The notes beneath the pieces are model-generated. The model saw only the letters and a program-made list of their open reading frames with translations. It ran no database searches and was not told the DNA's origin. The position numbers were made by a program, and so were the translations under genes. Positions 19,800-28,647 of a stretch of 64,000 nucleotides of DNA are shown in pieces. Every line of letters begins with the position of its first letter. Within the stretch, counting starts at the first letter, position 1. The DNA comes from JABSSA01 sp039960995 (GTDB lineage Bacteria > Pseudomonadota > Alphaproteobacteria > Rhodobacterales > Rhodobacteraceae), in assembly GCA_039960995.1 (NCBI GenBank), contig JBDVKF010000020.1, positions 9,055-73,054 on the forward strand, in the 5' to 3' direction.

Positions 19800-20297
19800 T
19801 CACCCTACCCTTTCCAGCTCAAATTCGCCGGTCGTCACATCGACTTCACTGCGCAGATAAAGCTCCATCGGCAACGGTTGCGCCCACATATCCGCATGAA
19901 TGTCATACTGAATAATCGCACCGGACGCGTCTTTCCCAAGACGCATTTCGACTTCGACGGATCCGGGTAATATGCGTGGTTCAAATGTCTCAATTGCTTC
20001 ACTGATCGCGCGACGGATCGCTTCGGCTTTGTTCATGTTGGAATAATCGCCAGTGACGTCTCGGACGCCATAATTCAGAACAGAGGTTGCGATATTCGGG
20101 TAAACTTCTGCATCGATAATCGTTTCGGCATTGTTGGTATTTAATAACCAACCCAGATCACGCTGAATGATCTCGCGCAACTCGCGTACATCAATGACGC
20201 GATCTTCCCGACGTTCTGTGATTTGATCGGATTCGTTGTCGGTAAGACGATCAAGCAAGGACGGCTGTAGCCGTTCGATGATCGTCTTGTCAGCCAT
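19800..20297 (-). CDS. tssE: T6SS baseplate protein TssE (gp25-like)
   Basis: A 165-aa gp25-like protein. The C-terminal half has the family core (NYGVRDVTGDY, then an EAIETFEPRILPGSVEV segment), including the conserved region in which a Glu and an Arg start sheath polymerisation in gp25. It initiates assembly of the TssB/TssC sheath on the baseplate. One base overlaps the tagJ stop (20297), so translation is coupled. Confidence 0.93.
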   Translation of the reverse strand: MADKTIIERLQPSLLDRLTDNESDQITERREDRVIDVRELREIIQRDLGWLLNTNNAETIIDAEVYPNIATSVLNYGVRDVTGDYSNMNKAEAIRRAISEAIETFEPRILPGSVEVEMRLGKDASGAIIQYDIHADMWAQPLPMELYLRSEVDVTTGEFELERVG

Positions 20298-21133
20298 TAG
20301 TTCGACCCTTCGGATGGAACTGTGTCCATTTCCAATAACCGCAGGTCCATAATTGCCGTGTCACCTAGGTCTGTCGTCAAAAGACGCTGACCTGTTCCGA
20401 CATAGGTCTCCGCCCCTGCGTCGGACCAATTGGTGGTGCGGGCCAGCTTTTCAGACGGATTGTCCCCGCCAGCTGTTCCGGCGTAACGCGTTGGGATCAA
20501 CGCGACGATCTCTCCGCCATTGGCAAGGGTCAGAGATGCAGGCGTCCAAACCGCATCGCGTAAATCAGCGGGGGGTTCAAACAACGCTTTGGAAATTGCG
20601 GAAAACGGCATCCAGAAATAGCGACCATTTACGATCACCTCAAGCATTGGACCCAGTCGCATATCCGCGTCAGCAATCCATTCAAACGGTTGTCCGTCGA
20701 TTTGCCCAGACACCGCTGGCGCCGCATCAAAGGCGCGCGCACGAATTTCGGCAGCTTGGTCTGCTTTCCCTTGTGCGCCGGCCTTCAGCGCCTCGATCAT
20801 CAGCGCGCACCATTCTTGCGGTTCGCCAAAAATCAACGGCTCTTTTTCACCCGCAAAAACCTTTTCGCGATAGACCTCGCAAATAATCCCTTCGCGATAT
20901 GTCTGCGCCATGGATTCCGCGCTCTTGTCCAGTTCTGCCGAAACCTTAAGCTGCGCAATCGCGCGCTTCCAATCTCCGCGAACGCACAACAACTGAAAAA
21001 GAAATACTCTCAAGGACGCATTCGAAGCGTCACTTCGGATAGCATCCTGAAGTGCAGTCAATGCACCATCCAAATCTCCGGCCTTTAACAGGCTTTCGGC
21101 TTCCACGTGTCGATCCTTTGATAAAATCTTCAT
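20297..21133 (-). CDS. tagJ: T6SS accessory protein TagJ (ImpE family)
   Basis: A 278-aa ImpE/TagJ protein. The N-terminal half (about 5-150) has TPR-like helical repeats (AESLLKAGDLDGALTALQDA, LRVFLFQLLCVRGDWKRAIA), and the C-terminal half has the ImpE core with FEWIADADMRLGPMLEVIVN. In other bacteria TagJ binds TssB and may tune ClpV recruitment. Just upstream of its ATG is a strong stem-loop (21134-21166) that separates it from hcp. The end overlaps tssE by one base. Confidence 0.9.
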   Translation of the reverse strand: MKILSKDRHVEAESLLKAGDLDGALTALQDAIRSDASNASLRVFLFQLLCVRGDWKRAIAQLKVSAELDKSAESMAQTYREGIICEVYREKVFAGEKEPLIFGEPQEWCALMIEALKAGAQGKADQAAEIRARAFDAAPAVSGQIDGQPFEWIADADMRLGPMLEVIVNGRYFWMPFSAISKALFEPPADLRDAVWTPASLTLANGGEIVALIPTRYAGTAGGDNPSEKLARTTNWSDAGAETYVGTGQRLLTTDLGDTAIMDLRLLEMDTVPSEGSN

Positions 21134-21166
21134 CTAACCGGCAAGCGACGGTCACCTGCCGGTTAG
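21134..21166 (-). promoter_or_regulatory. Perfect 10-bp stem-loop between hcp and tagJ
   Basis: CTAACCGGCA (21134-21143) and TGCCGGTTAG (21157-21166) are perfect inverted repeats around a 13-nt loop. The hairpin starts 21 bases after the hcp stop and ends directly at the tagJ start codon. No T-run follows, so it is not a classic intrinsic terminator. It more likely stabilises the 3' end of the abundant hcp mRNA, lowers tagJ translation, or both. Its function is inferred from position. Confidence 0.6.
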
Positions 21167-21187
21167 TTAATTTACTAGTTCGTAGGA

Positions 21188-21724
21188 TTAAACGGCATAT
21201 TCAGGTGAATTGAGCTTGCGGCTCCACAAAGCATCCATCGCCTTGCCCATCTTACCTGTTTTATCCTGGGCGAAATATTCCATTTTGACGGCACCAAAAT
21301 CCATTGTGACGGACTCTTCAGGATCGTCATCACCGTCTGATGCAGAATATTCAAAAGATGAGATTGCGCACATCTTGAAAGAGAATTTCACAAATTCCGA
21401 ACCGGTTCCGCCTGCGGTTCCGCCAGAGCGGCGCAAGCTGACAAATACTTCATCAAAGTGACCGCCGGTCATCAGGTTTTTCAACAAACCCGCAGAAGCT
21501 TTGTCACCCTTTTTAGTAAAGCTCACTTTTTCGATTGTGACTTTACCACCACCACCAGCACCGCCAGTTGCAGACCCGATATTTGTGGAGTTTTCAGCAG
21601 TGAACGTAAAGGACTCCAGTTCGAAAGCCTTGTTGGCAGACATCGCTTTGTCGGTTGTTTCTCCCTCGATGGCGCTTCCTCCAGCACCCGGGCCTGTGAA
21701 ATACATAAATGAGTCAAATGGCAT
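21188..21724 (-). CDS. hcp: T6SS tube protein Hcp (TssD)
   Basis: A 178-aa Hcp-family protein. It starts MPFDSFMYF followed by GETTDKAMSANKAFELESF, and is rich in beta strands (VTIEKVSFTKKGDKAS, FVKFSFKMCAISSFEYSAS). Hcp hexamers stack into the inner tube propelled by the sheath, and small effectors can ride in its lumen. A glycine run (GGAGGGG) lies near residues 54-60. It is flanked by tssC upstream and the hairpin plus tagJ downstream. Confidence 0.9.
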   Translation of the reverse strand: MPFDSFMYFTGPGAGGSAIEGETTDKAMSANKAFELESFTFTAENSTNIGSATGGAGGGGKVTIEKVSFTKKGDKASAGLLKNLMTGGHFDEVFVSLRRSGGTAGGTGSEFVKFSFKMCAISSFEYSASDGDDDPEESVTMDFGAVKMEYFAQDKTGKMGKAMDALWSRKLNSPEYAV

Positions 21725-21777
21725 AGTGTTTCTCCTTAAGTTCTAAGCCGTCAAATTAATCGATGTTATTGTACTCG

Positions 21778-23268
21778 TTATGCCTTTTCGCTGGGTAATT
21801 TGGATACCAACCGCAAAGACACTGACAAACCTTCCAACTGATAGTGTGGTCTCAGGTGGAACTTGGATGTGTAATATCCAGGATTTCCTTCGACCTCTTC
21901 CACGATGACTTCAGCCGCAGCCAAAGGCTTTCGCGCTTTTTCGGATTCGGGCGAGGTTTCAGCATTGAAATCAACGTATTGATTGACCCAAGTCTGTAAC
22001 CAGTCCTGCATGTCGTCGCGCGATTTGTATGATCCGACTTTGTCGCGCACGATACATTTCAGGTAATGCGCAAAGCGGCATGACGCGAAAAGATAGGGAA
22101 GGCGCGCCGCCAAGTTTGCATTCGCCGTGGCATCCGGATCGTCGTATTCCGCAGGCTTGTGAAGCGACTGCGCACCGATAAACGCCGCTATGTCAGAATT
22201 CTTGCGGTGGACCAATGGCATCATGCCGTTCTTGGCCAACTCAGCTTCGCGCCGGTCATCAATCGCAATCTCGGTCGGGCATTTTTGATCCACACCACCG
22301 TCAGATGATGGGAACGTGTGCACCGGAAGACTTTCAACAGAGCCGCCGGATTCCACGCCGCGGATCCGGGAACACCACCCGAATTCCTTGAACGATCTGT
22401 TGATGTTTACAGCCATCCCATAGGCTGCATTCACCCAACCATACTTCTCGCTATCTGCACCATCGGTATCTTCTTCAAAGGCAAAAGCTTCGACCGGATC
22501 CGTCTTTGAACCATACGGCAAACGCCCCAGAAAACGTGGCATCGCAAGGCCAACATACTTGCTGTCTTCGCTTTCCCGCAAAGACCGCCAACCCGCATAT
22601 TCAGGGGTCTGGAAAATCTTCGTAAGATCACGAGGGTTCGCAAGCTCTGACCAATTGTCCATCTGGAACAACTCTGGATTGGCCCCCGTGATGAGCGGAG
22701 CATGGGCTGCCGCAGCAACCTTCGCCATTTCACCAAGCAATTCAACATCAGGTGGCGAGTGGTCAAAATGAAAGTCCGCCACAAGTGACCCGTAAGGCTC
22801 CCCGCCGAACTGGCTGAATTCCTCTGTGTAGATCTTCTTGAAAACCGGCGACTGATCCCAAGCTGTGCCCTTGAACTTCTTCATGGTCTTTCCAAGATCT
22901 TTCTTGGAAATGTTCAAGACCCGGACCTTTAGCATTTCGTCCGTCTCGGTATTGTTCACCAAATAATGCAGTCCACGCCACGCGCTTTCCAGTTGCTGAA
23001 AGTCTTCGTGGTGCAGGATCAAATTGACTTGCTCTGACAGCTTTTCATCAATCGCAGCAATGATGCCTTCAATCGACTTTAGCGCATCGTCAGAAATCAG
23101 GTTCGTGTTTGACAACGCTTGCGCGGCCAACGTGTTGACAGCGTCCTCTACCGCAGATTTCGCCGTGTCGGATTTCGGGCGGAATTCCTTTTGCAGCAGA
23201 TTTTCAAAATCGGAAGCTTCAATCGCTTCGGCTGCGCCGCCTTCTGTTTGGGCTTCGGTGTTCGCCAT
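21778..23268 (-). CDS. tssC: T6SS contractile sheath large subunit TssC
   Basis: A 496-aa TssC (VipB/EvpB family). Family signatures include the ESAWRGLHYLV region (about residues 94-104), SQFGGEPYGSLVADFHFDH and the C-terminal HYLKCIVRDKVGSY block. With TssB it builds the contractile sheath whose firing drives the Hcp tube outward. It starts two bases after the tssB stop. Length is normal. Confidence 0.95.
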   Translation of the reverse strand: MANTEAQTEGGAAEAIEASDFENLLQKEFRPKSDTAKSAVEDAVNTLAAQALSNTNLISDDALKSIEGIIAAIDEKLSEQVNLILHHEDFQQLESAWRGLHYLVNNTETDEMLKVRVLNISKKDLGKTMKKFKGTAWDQSPVFKKIYTEEFSQFGGEPYGSLVADFHFDHSPPDVELLGEMAKVAAAAHAPLITGANPELFQMDNWSELANPRDLTKIFQTPEYAGWRSLRESEDSKYVGLAMPRFLGRLPYGSKTDPVEAFAFEEDTDGADSEKYGWVNAAYGMAVNINRSFKEFGWCSRIRGVESGGSVESLPVHTFPSSDGGVDQKCPTEIAIDDRREAELAKNGMMPLVHRKNSDIAAFIGAQSLHKPAEYDDPDATANANLAARLPYLFASCRFAHYLKCIVRDKVGSYKSRDDMQDWLQTWVNQYVDFNAETSPESEKARKPLAAAEVIVEEVEGNPGYYTSKFHLRPHYQLEGLSVSLRLVSKLPSEKA

Positions 23269-23270
23269 AA

Positions 23271-23789
23271 TTAACCCTCCCCTTCCGCGTCACCATCCGT
23301 CGGGGCGGCGTTTTCTGCCAACGTCTTCAAAAGCGCCGGATCTTTCATAACTTTGGCAATCAGCTCTTCGGCTCCTGATTTGCCATCCATATAAGTCATC
23401 AAATTCGACAATTGCGTCCGCGCTTCAAGAAGCTTGGCCAAGGGTTCTACCTTTGCCGCAATCGCAGCAGGGCTAAAATCATCCATCGATTCAAACGTGA
23501 TATCGACAGCCATGTTGCCTTCACCGGTCAATGTGTTGGGCACTGAAAACGCGGTGCGTGGCTTCATGGACTTCATGCGGTCGTCAAAGTTGTCGACATC
23601 AATTTCCAGAAACTTGCGATCAGCGATTGATGGCTGAGGCTCTTCAGACTTGCCCGCCAAGTCAGACATGACCCCCATTACAAATGGCAGCTGGATTTTC
23701 TTTTCGGCACCGTAAAGCTCTACGTCATATTCGATCTGAACTCTCGGAGCACGGTTGCGTGCGATAAATTTCTGGGAACTACCAGACAT
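23271..23789 (-). CDS. tssB: T6SS contractile sheath small subunit TssB
   Basis: A 172-aa TssB (VipA family). Signatures are RAPRVQIEYDVELYGAEKKIQLPF near residues 14-37 and VMGVMSDLAG, then RKFLEIDVDNFDDRM. It pairs with TssC in the sheath, and its helix is pulled by ClpV during recycling. tssC follows after two bases. The acidic C-terminus is common in the family. Confidence 0.95.
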   Translation of the reverse strand: MSGSSQKFIARNRAPRVQIEYDVELYGAEKKIQLPFVMGVMSDLAGKSEEPQPSIADRKFLEIDVDNFDDRMKSMKPRTAFSVPNTLTGEGNMAVDITFESMDDFSPAAIAAKVEPLAKLLEARTQLSNLMTYMDGKSGAEELIAKVMKDPALLKTLAENAAPTDGDAEGEG

Positions 23790-23850
23790 GTCTCATTTCC
23801 TTCTCAATCGGCCATTTCAGTTAGGTTTAAAGCACGGATAAGGCCCCATG

Positions 23851-24912
23851 CTAATCCTCGTAATCGTCTTCCAGGCCACCAATCACCTGGACATTCTCAA
23901 AGCCACCAGGCGCCATGTCCCGCACGATCGCAAGAAAATCTGCACCCACAAGTTTCTTTGCACGCGTCAAAAGCACTGGCACCGGGCTGGACGGTTCGTT
24001 TTTCTCGTAATAATTGATGATGCGATCTAAGGCGTTTTGAACATCACGCGTTGATCTTATAACACCGCCACCAGACGGCCCTGAACTTTCAGTTGGCGCG
24101 GCCGATCCATCGTCTTCATCGCCATCATTCGCTTCGGTTTCGGCGCTTTCTGACTCTTGACCAGCTTCCGAAGACAATCGCGTATTGATCTTCTTCAAAG
24201 TCGCAACAAGCTCCGCATAGCCGCCCGTTTCCGAAGGAACAGTATCGGGACCCTGACCGGGTGTTTCCTCATCAAACTTTGCAGCAATCGCGACGATGTC
24301 ATCCAAAGCAGTCTTTGCCGCCGCTCTGACTTCTTCAAGAAACTCATCACTGGTGTCGGTAAAGGCGGCAGCGATGCCAGCTTGATCAGGAACGTTATCC
24401 ATATCAGCGGGCGTATCAATGATACCTTCCGCGACTTCCATATCACGTAGGGACAACGCGCCAAAAGTCCGACTGCTTGTTAGCGGCGCACGACGAAGCG
24501 TTTTGATGAACCGGGTTTGATCCGCTAACGCATAGACGGCATTGACCCTAAAAGTTGGATCGTCATCATCGTCTTCGTCCAGCCGAGGGTGGCAAGTATC
24601 CCAAAACTCATTCAAACAGCGCGAAACATAAGTCGTCATCGATGCAAAACCGGGCAACCCACCCAATACAAGTTCCGCTTCGGCTAGGAAGACCGCAACG
24701 CGAATGTCGTGGCTTTGTTCTAAAATCGAATTCGCCTTTTCCCGAACTTCTTTGTAATCGGGACCGTCAGCTTCTAAAAATTCTTCTCCTACTTGCTGCT
24801 CTTCTCCATGTGTCGCAGCAATTGTAAGCTCGATAAAATCAAGGTCGTATTCTAAATCTTCACCACTTGGTTCTTCTTCGCTCTTTGGGTGAAGAAGCGC
24901 ATCAATATCCAT
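23851..24912 (-). CDS. tssA: T6SS assembly protein TssA (ImpA_N family)
   Basis: A 353-aa TssA. The ImpA N-terminal domain (about 1-170) includes DIDALLHPKSEEEPSGEDLEYD and the RCLNEFWDTCHPRLDEDDDD-type segment. A variable acidic linker (about 235-285) follows, then a short C-terminal helical domain (about 290-345, RDVQNALDRIINYY). TssA guides baseplate and sheath assembly. It is the first gene of the left operon; transcription probably starts in the 24913-25156 gap shared with the divergent operon. Confidence 0.9.
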   Translation of the reverse strand: MDIDALLHPKSEEEPSGEDLEYDLDFIELTIAATHGEEQQVGEEFLEADGPDYKEVREKANSILEQSHDIRVAVFLAEAELVLGGLPGFASMTTYVSRCLNEFWDTCHPRLDEDDDDDPTFRVNAVYALADQTRFIKTLRRAPLTSSRTFGALSLRDMEVAEGIIDTPADMDNVPDQAGIAAAFTDTSDEFLEEVRAAAKTALDDIVAIAAKFDEETPGQGPDTVPSETGGYAELVATLKKINTRLSSEAGQESESAETEANDGDEDDGSAAPTESSGPSGGGVIRSTRDVQNALDRIINYYEKNEPSSPVPVLLTRAKKLVGADFLAIVRDMAPGGFENVQVIGGLEDDYED

Positions 24913-25112
24913 TGGAAGTTCCGGTCTAAAGGTCTAATGATCCGAGCCTCAAAATAGATGGCCCAAAGATTAACGTTATTGCGACCTTATCACGGAATTT
25001 CGATTTGGCCATAGCCCGAAAAACGATTTGTTTTTCAGACATTGCCCGGTAAAGTTCCTTGACCCGCGACAACAAACTACGATTTGATTACATCATCCGT
25101 TTGCACGTGCGT

Positions 25113-25141
25113 TTGTCAAACTGGAAGTTGAAAATTCTATT
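25113..25141 (+). promoter_or_regulatory. Possible promoter of the 25157-28607 operon
   Basis: TTGTCA (25113-25118), 17 bases and TCTATT (25136-25141) resemble a sigma-70-type promoter, with the first ATG at 25157. The match is moderate (-10 element 4 of 6). The 24913-25156 gap should also hold the promoter of the minus-strand T6SS operon, but I could not single one out. Confidence 0.3.
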
Positions 25142-25156
25142 TTGGGGGACTTCTTA

Positions 25157-25591
25157 ATGAACTTTCTATCTGGCGCTGTTGCTGTTGTGGGGATGGTTGC
25201 TTTTGCCTGTGTGGCTGCAAATCCTGCATCTGCGCAAGACTCCTCTCTCACGGTAGAGTTGAACAAGTTTGAGACCTCTGAAACTGGTGGTTGCCAAGCA
25301 TTTTTTCTCTTTCGCAACGAAAGTGGCAAAGCCTTCGAAGGATTCGAAATGTCGCTCGCGATCCTGAATCAGGCTGGCGTCATTGATCGACTTCTAAACA
25401 TTGATGCTGCCCCAATTCCCGTTGCACGCACGACCCTCAAACTTTTTGAAATCCCCGAAACTGGATGCGCCGACATTTCAGAAATACTGGTTCATGCGAT
25501 CGAAACCTGCAAACCACAGAACGAAGAAAACATGGACTGTTTCCCGATCATTGATCTGGCCAGCCGCACCAGCGCAGCACTGGTGAAATAG
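25157..25591 (+). CDS. Exported protein of unknown function, first gene of ExbBD operon
   Basis: A 144-aa protein with a signal peptide (hydrophobic residues about 5-22, cleavage near ANPASAQ, 21-27). The mature part contains four cysteines (ETGGCQAF, TGCADI, ETCKPQ, NMDCFP) that could form two disulphides in the periplasm. I chose the ATG at 25157 over an in-frame TTG at 25142 because it follows a GGGGGA ribosome-binding site and begins a clean signal peptide. It precedes the ExbB-like gene by one base and is divergent from the T6SS operon. Function unknown; probably a periplasmic partner of the following genes. Confidence 0.75.
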   Translation: MNFLSGAVAVVGMVAFACVAANPASAQDSSLTVELNKFETSETGGCQAFFLFRNESGKAFEGFEMSLAILNQAGVIDRLLNIDAAPIPVARTTLKLFEIPETGCADISEILVHAIETCKPQNEENMDCFPIIDLASRTSAALVK

Positions 25592-25592
25592 C

Positions 25593-26225
25593 GTGACCGG
25601 CGCATTAGAGATACTTGGCACCGGCGGGCCCGTTATCATCATTCTCGCAGTTTTGTCGGTGCTGACCTTGGCACTTATCATCGTAAAGGTTCTGCAATTG
25701 GCCGGTGTGAATTCTGGTCAAGCTGCTCGGATGGAAGCTTGGCAACAATGGGCCAAGGGGGAAAAGGACGGCACCGTTTCGATCCTGTCACAAGGCAAAT
25801 CACCGGCAGATCGTGTTGCGCTTTATGCGGCAAAATCGACCCAAAACAAGATGCAGCGCAAACCGCTAGAGGCAGAACTGTTGCGGCGCGGCAATGCCGA
25901 AGTCGCACAGATGTCACGATCTATCCGACTGTTGGAACTCATCGCCATGATCGCTCCCTTGCTCGGATTGCTCGGCACCGTCTTGGGGATGATCCAATCG
26001 TTTCAAGAACTGGAACTGGCCCAAGGCTCCGCCAATGCCAGCGTTCTGGCAGGCGGCATTTGGCAAGCCCTTCTGACCACCGCCGCAGGCTTAATTGTTG
26101 CCATCCCCGCCGCAATCGGGGCGACACTCCTCGCGGCTCGTATTGATGGTGCCGCGCAGAACATTGAATCCGCAATAGGCGAGTTCTTTCTGCTAGAAGA
26201 TACTGGCACCACGGCGGAGGGCTGA
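25593..26225 (+). CDS. MotA/TolQ/ExbB-type proton channel protein
   Basis: A 210-aa protein of the TolQ/ExbB/MotA family. A first hydrophobic helix (about 12-32) is followed by a cytoplasmic loop. The conserved pair of helices (about 110-130 and 150-175) carries the family block ELIAMIAPLLGLLGTVLGMIQSF. These proteins form the proton channel that drives TonB, TolA or flagellar motion. It starts with GTG at 25593, one base after the previous stop. Two ExbD-like genes and a TonB-like gene follow, so this is a complete energy-transducing set. Confidence 0.9.
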   Translation: MTGALEILGTGGPVIIILAVLSVLTLALIIVKVLQLAGVNSGQAARMEAWQQWAKGEKDGTVSILSQGKSPADRVALYAAKSTQNKMQRKPLEAELLRRGNAEVAQMSRSIRLLELIAMIAPLLGLLGTVLGMIQSFQELELAQGSANASVLAGGIWQALLTTAAGLIVAIPAAIGATLLAARIDGAAQNIESAIGEFFLLEDTGTTAEG

Positions 26226-26227
26226 CG

Positions 26228-26650
26228 ATGGCCACACAGCTTCGCCGCGTCTCTTCCCCTCGTCAATTGATCTCACTGGTGCCAATGGTCGACGTGATGC
26301 TGATCCTTTTGGTCTTCTTCATGGTCACCTCGACCTATTTGAACCTCGATATGATCCCTGTCGTTGATGAGGTTGAAGAGAACACAGCGATAGCGGCACC
26401 TTCAGAGGGGGGCACGACCGTACTCTTGCGGATAGGCGCGGATGGCCGGGTCTTCCTGCGAGGTCAACCGGTGGCCCTTGCAAGCTTGAACGATACACTA
26501 CGCACGCGTACGGCCACTGACCCGTTACTGTCCGTTGTTCTGCTGCCCTCGTCTCAAGCCACAACTCAAGACCTCGTAAGCACCATGGATGCCATCACCA
26601 CCGCCGGCGTCACACGCCTGCGCCTCATGCGGCTAGAGGGGCAACCATGA
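26228..26650 (+). CDS. ExbD/TolR family protein, copy 1
   Basis: A 140-aa ExbD/TolR protein. A short cytoplasmic N-terminus precedes one transmembrane helix (about 18-37). Its VPMVDVMLILLVFFMV segment has the essential Asp that carries protons through ExbB/ExbD motors. A periplasmic domain follows (about 45-140). The stop overlaps the start of the second copy (ATGA at 26647). It pairs with the upstream channel protein. Confidence 0.9.
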   Translation: MATQLRRVSSPRQLISLVPMVDVMLILLVFFMVTSTYLNLDMIPVVDEVEENTAIAAPSEGGTTVLLRIGADGRVFLRGQPVALASLNDTLRTRTATDPLLSVVLLPSSQATTQDLVSTMDAITTAGVTRLRLMRLEGQP

Positions 26651-27051
26651 AACTCAACCGCCCTGCCCGCCGCCAACACCCTGAAACCATCATCGCATTG
26701 ATTGATGTGGTGTTTTTCCTCATGGTGTTTTTCATGCTGATCGGACGCATGGACGCCACGAGCCCGTTCGAGGTTTTGCCAGCCACCGGCATAACAGGCA
26801 GCGACATGCCCGCAGGCGGATCGACAATCTCTGTCAGTGCCGATGGCGCGCTTGCCCTCGACGGGCAAGAAACCAATCGCGCAAATCTCTTAGCTCAGAT
26901 CACCGCCCAGATCAGCGAAGATCCCGCCTTGCTCATCCGCGTAAACGCGCACCGAGACACCGTGATGGCCAACCTACTCCCTTTGGTAGCAGAGGTTGAA
27001 GCGCTCGGCGCCAGCAACGTGATGCTTGTCGTCACGCCGGAAGGCCCCTAA
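26647..27051 (+). CDS. ExbD/TolR family protein, copy 2
   Basis: A 134-aa second ExbD-like protein. Its transmembrane helix (about 17-37) has the IALIDVVFFLMVFFMLIG segment with the conserved Asp, followed by a small periplasmic domain. Having two different ExbD proteins next to one ExbB occurs in some specialised TonB systems and suggests a mixed dimer. The stop overlaps the next start as TAATG, so the genes are translationally coupled. Confidence 0.88.
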   Translation: MKLNRPARRQHPETIIALIDVVFFLMVFFMLIGRMDATSPFEVLPATGITGSDMPAGGSTISVSADGALALDGQETNRANLLAQITAQISEDPALLIRVNAHRDTVMANLLPLVAEVEALGASNVMLVVTPEGP

Positions 27052-28607
27052 TGCGCGCACCGTTCATCTGGGTCGTTGGGCTTGCGGCCTCAATCGGCCT
27101 TCATGCGGGCGGTGCCGTGCTGTTTCTCGTGACCAACACCCTAAGGGAACCACCGACACAAACCGGACCCGAAAGCCGCTTCAAATTGGAAACGGTAACC
27201 CCGCCAACAGAAGACGCACAAGCGCAGGTCCCAGAAGGGCAAAACGCTGATGCAACCCAACCGCAAGGCACAGCCCTTGACGCAGGCGCGATACCCCAAA
27301 GCACAGCAGCCCCCCTCACCCCAAGCCCAGAGGTCGCCACCGACAGCGCGTCACAGATCACCCAAACGATCAAATCTGACGTCACAACAGACACGATTGC
27401 ACCGGCGCAAGACCTCGCAAATGAGGTTGAAACCACCACAGCTATTGCACCGCCAAACACAACCGTTGCGACAGCTGCGCCCAGCACTGTCCAAACCACC
27501 AAAGCCCTGACCAGCACCGATGTCCAAGCGATTACCGCAACTCAAGAAACGCTGGCCTCCGTGACTGCGACGCTCGCTCCGACAATTCTGCCACAGAACA
27601 CCGCCACACGCCCTGTATCGACACAACAACCCGCCATCACGTCCAATCCAGCGCCAACCACCCTGATCGCCCAAGAACAACCCGCACCCAAACCCGCCCA
27701 ACAGGTCAGTGCAAAAGGCGCTGAAACCGCATCTTTCCAACCCCAAACCCAAGCCGCCAAGCAACCCGACCTGCCCGCAACCCAAACCAAAGCAGACACC
27801 GCATGGCAATTTGGAGAAAGGCTAGTCACAGACCCAAAAGCGCTTGCCACCATTCAGGCCTTTATGGCCCCTTCCCAAACCGACAACGCGGATCAGGTCA
27901 AAGACAACCTAATAAGCGTGTTGACCCAAACCGACTGCGCCCGAGTCTCTGCAACGTTCTTGCCAGAAACCGGCACATTGGAAATGCAGGGCCACATCCC
28001 GGACCCGGCGTTGCGCGACGGGATCGTGGCAGAGCTTCAAGCCCAGGTCGGCGACGGAATTGAGGTGACAGCCAATCTCCTGCATCTCCCCAGTCCGCAA
28101 TGCAATGCGCTCACTGGCATCAGCAATGTCGGACTTCCGCAATCCACCGATCAATTCACCGATGATCGCCTGATAGGGTCCTCACCCCACGCACGTGAAT
28201 ATACCTATAGCGCTGGCCAAAGGCTTCAATTTGATCTGGTCGCCCCAGACTATGACGCGGTCATTTATGTCGACTACTTCGCCGCCGATGGCACAGTCAT
28301 CCACCTCGTCCCGAACGAACATGTCGCGCTTGAAATATCCCAAGCAAAATCCCTGATCGGTGTCGGGACAGACGAACCCGGTCAGCCGGGCCTAAAGATC
28401 ACAATTGGCCCGCCGTATGGCCAGGAAATCGCAGTCGCCTTTGCGGCGTCACATCCGCTCTATGACGGCCTTCGCCCCATCGTCGAACCGGCAGAGCCCT
28501 ATTTGACAGATCTGAAAAACCGTATCACCAACGCGCGTGCTGAGCACGCGGATTTCAAAGGCGAATGGGTCTATTTTTTCATCACAACCCAAGCTGCGGT
28601 TCAGTGA
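27051..28607 (+). CDS. TonB-like anchored protein with C-terminal DUF4384 domain
   Basis: A 518-aa protein. One N-terminal transmembrane helix (about 5-27), as in TonB/TolA, is followed by a long Ala/Thr/Pro/Gln-rich linker (about 30-255) that could span the periplasm. A small alpha/beta domain follows (about 258-350), resembling a BON- or OmpA-like fold, with two cysteines. The end is a DUF4384-type domain (about 385-505, LQFDLVAPDYDAVIYVDYF then HLVPNEH and FAASHPLYDGLRP). It replaces the usual TonB C-terminal domain. DUF4384 often occurs with exported caspase-like proteins, three of which lie on this replicon. A remnant of a related gene end lies at 52352. Confidence 0.75.
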   Translation: MRAPFIWVVGLAASIGLHAGGAVLFLVTNTLREPPTQTGPESRFKLETVTPPTEDAQAQVPEGQNADATQPQGTALDAGAIPQSTAAPLTPSPEVATDSASQITQTIKSDVTTDTIAPAQDLANEVETTTAIAPPNTTVATAAPSTVQTTKALTSTDVQAITATQETLASVTATLAPTILPQNTATRPVSTQQPAITSNPAPTTLIAQEQPAPKPAQQVSAKGAETASFQPQTQAAKQPDLPATQTKADTAWQFGERLVTDPKALATIQAFMAPSQTDNADQVKDNLISVLTQTDCARVSATFLPETGTLEMQGHIPDPALRDGIVAELQAQVGDGIEVTANLLHLPSPQCNALTGISNVGLPQSTDQFTDDRLIGSSPHAREYTYSAGQRLQFDLVAPDYDAVIYVDYFAADGTVIHLVPNEHVALEISQAKSLIGVGTDEPGQPGLKITIGPPYGQEIAVAFAASHPLYDGLRPIVEPAEPYLTDLKNRITNARAEHADFKGEWVYFFITTQAAVQ

Positions 28608-28647
28608 GACAAAAGACCGGCCTTTGCGTTAGTCGCCCCCCTGCCCT

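Noticed and set aside
9802..23789. Contractile tail genes as a prophage
   Set aside because: The full set with ClpV, TssL, TssM, TssK and TagF is a T6SS. No capsid, terminase or integrase genes are seen.
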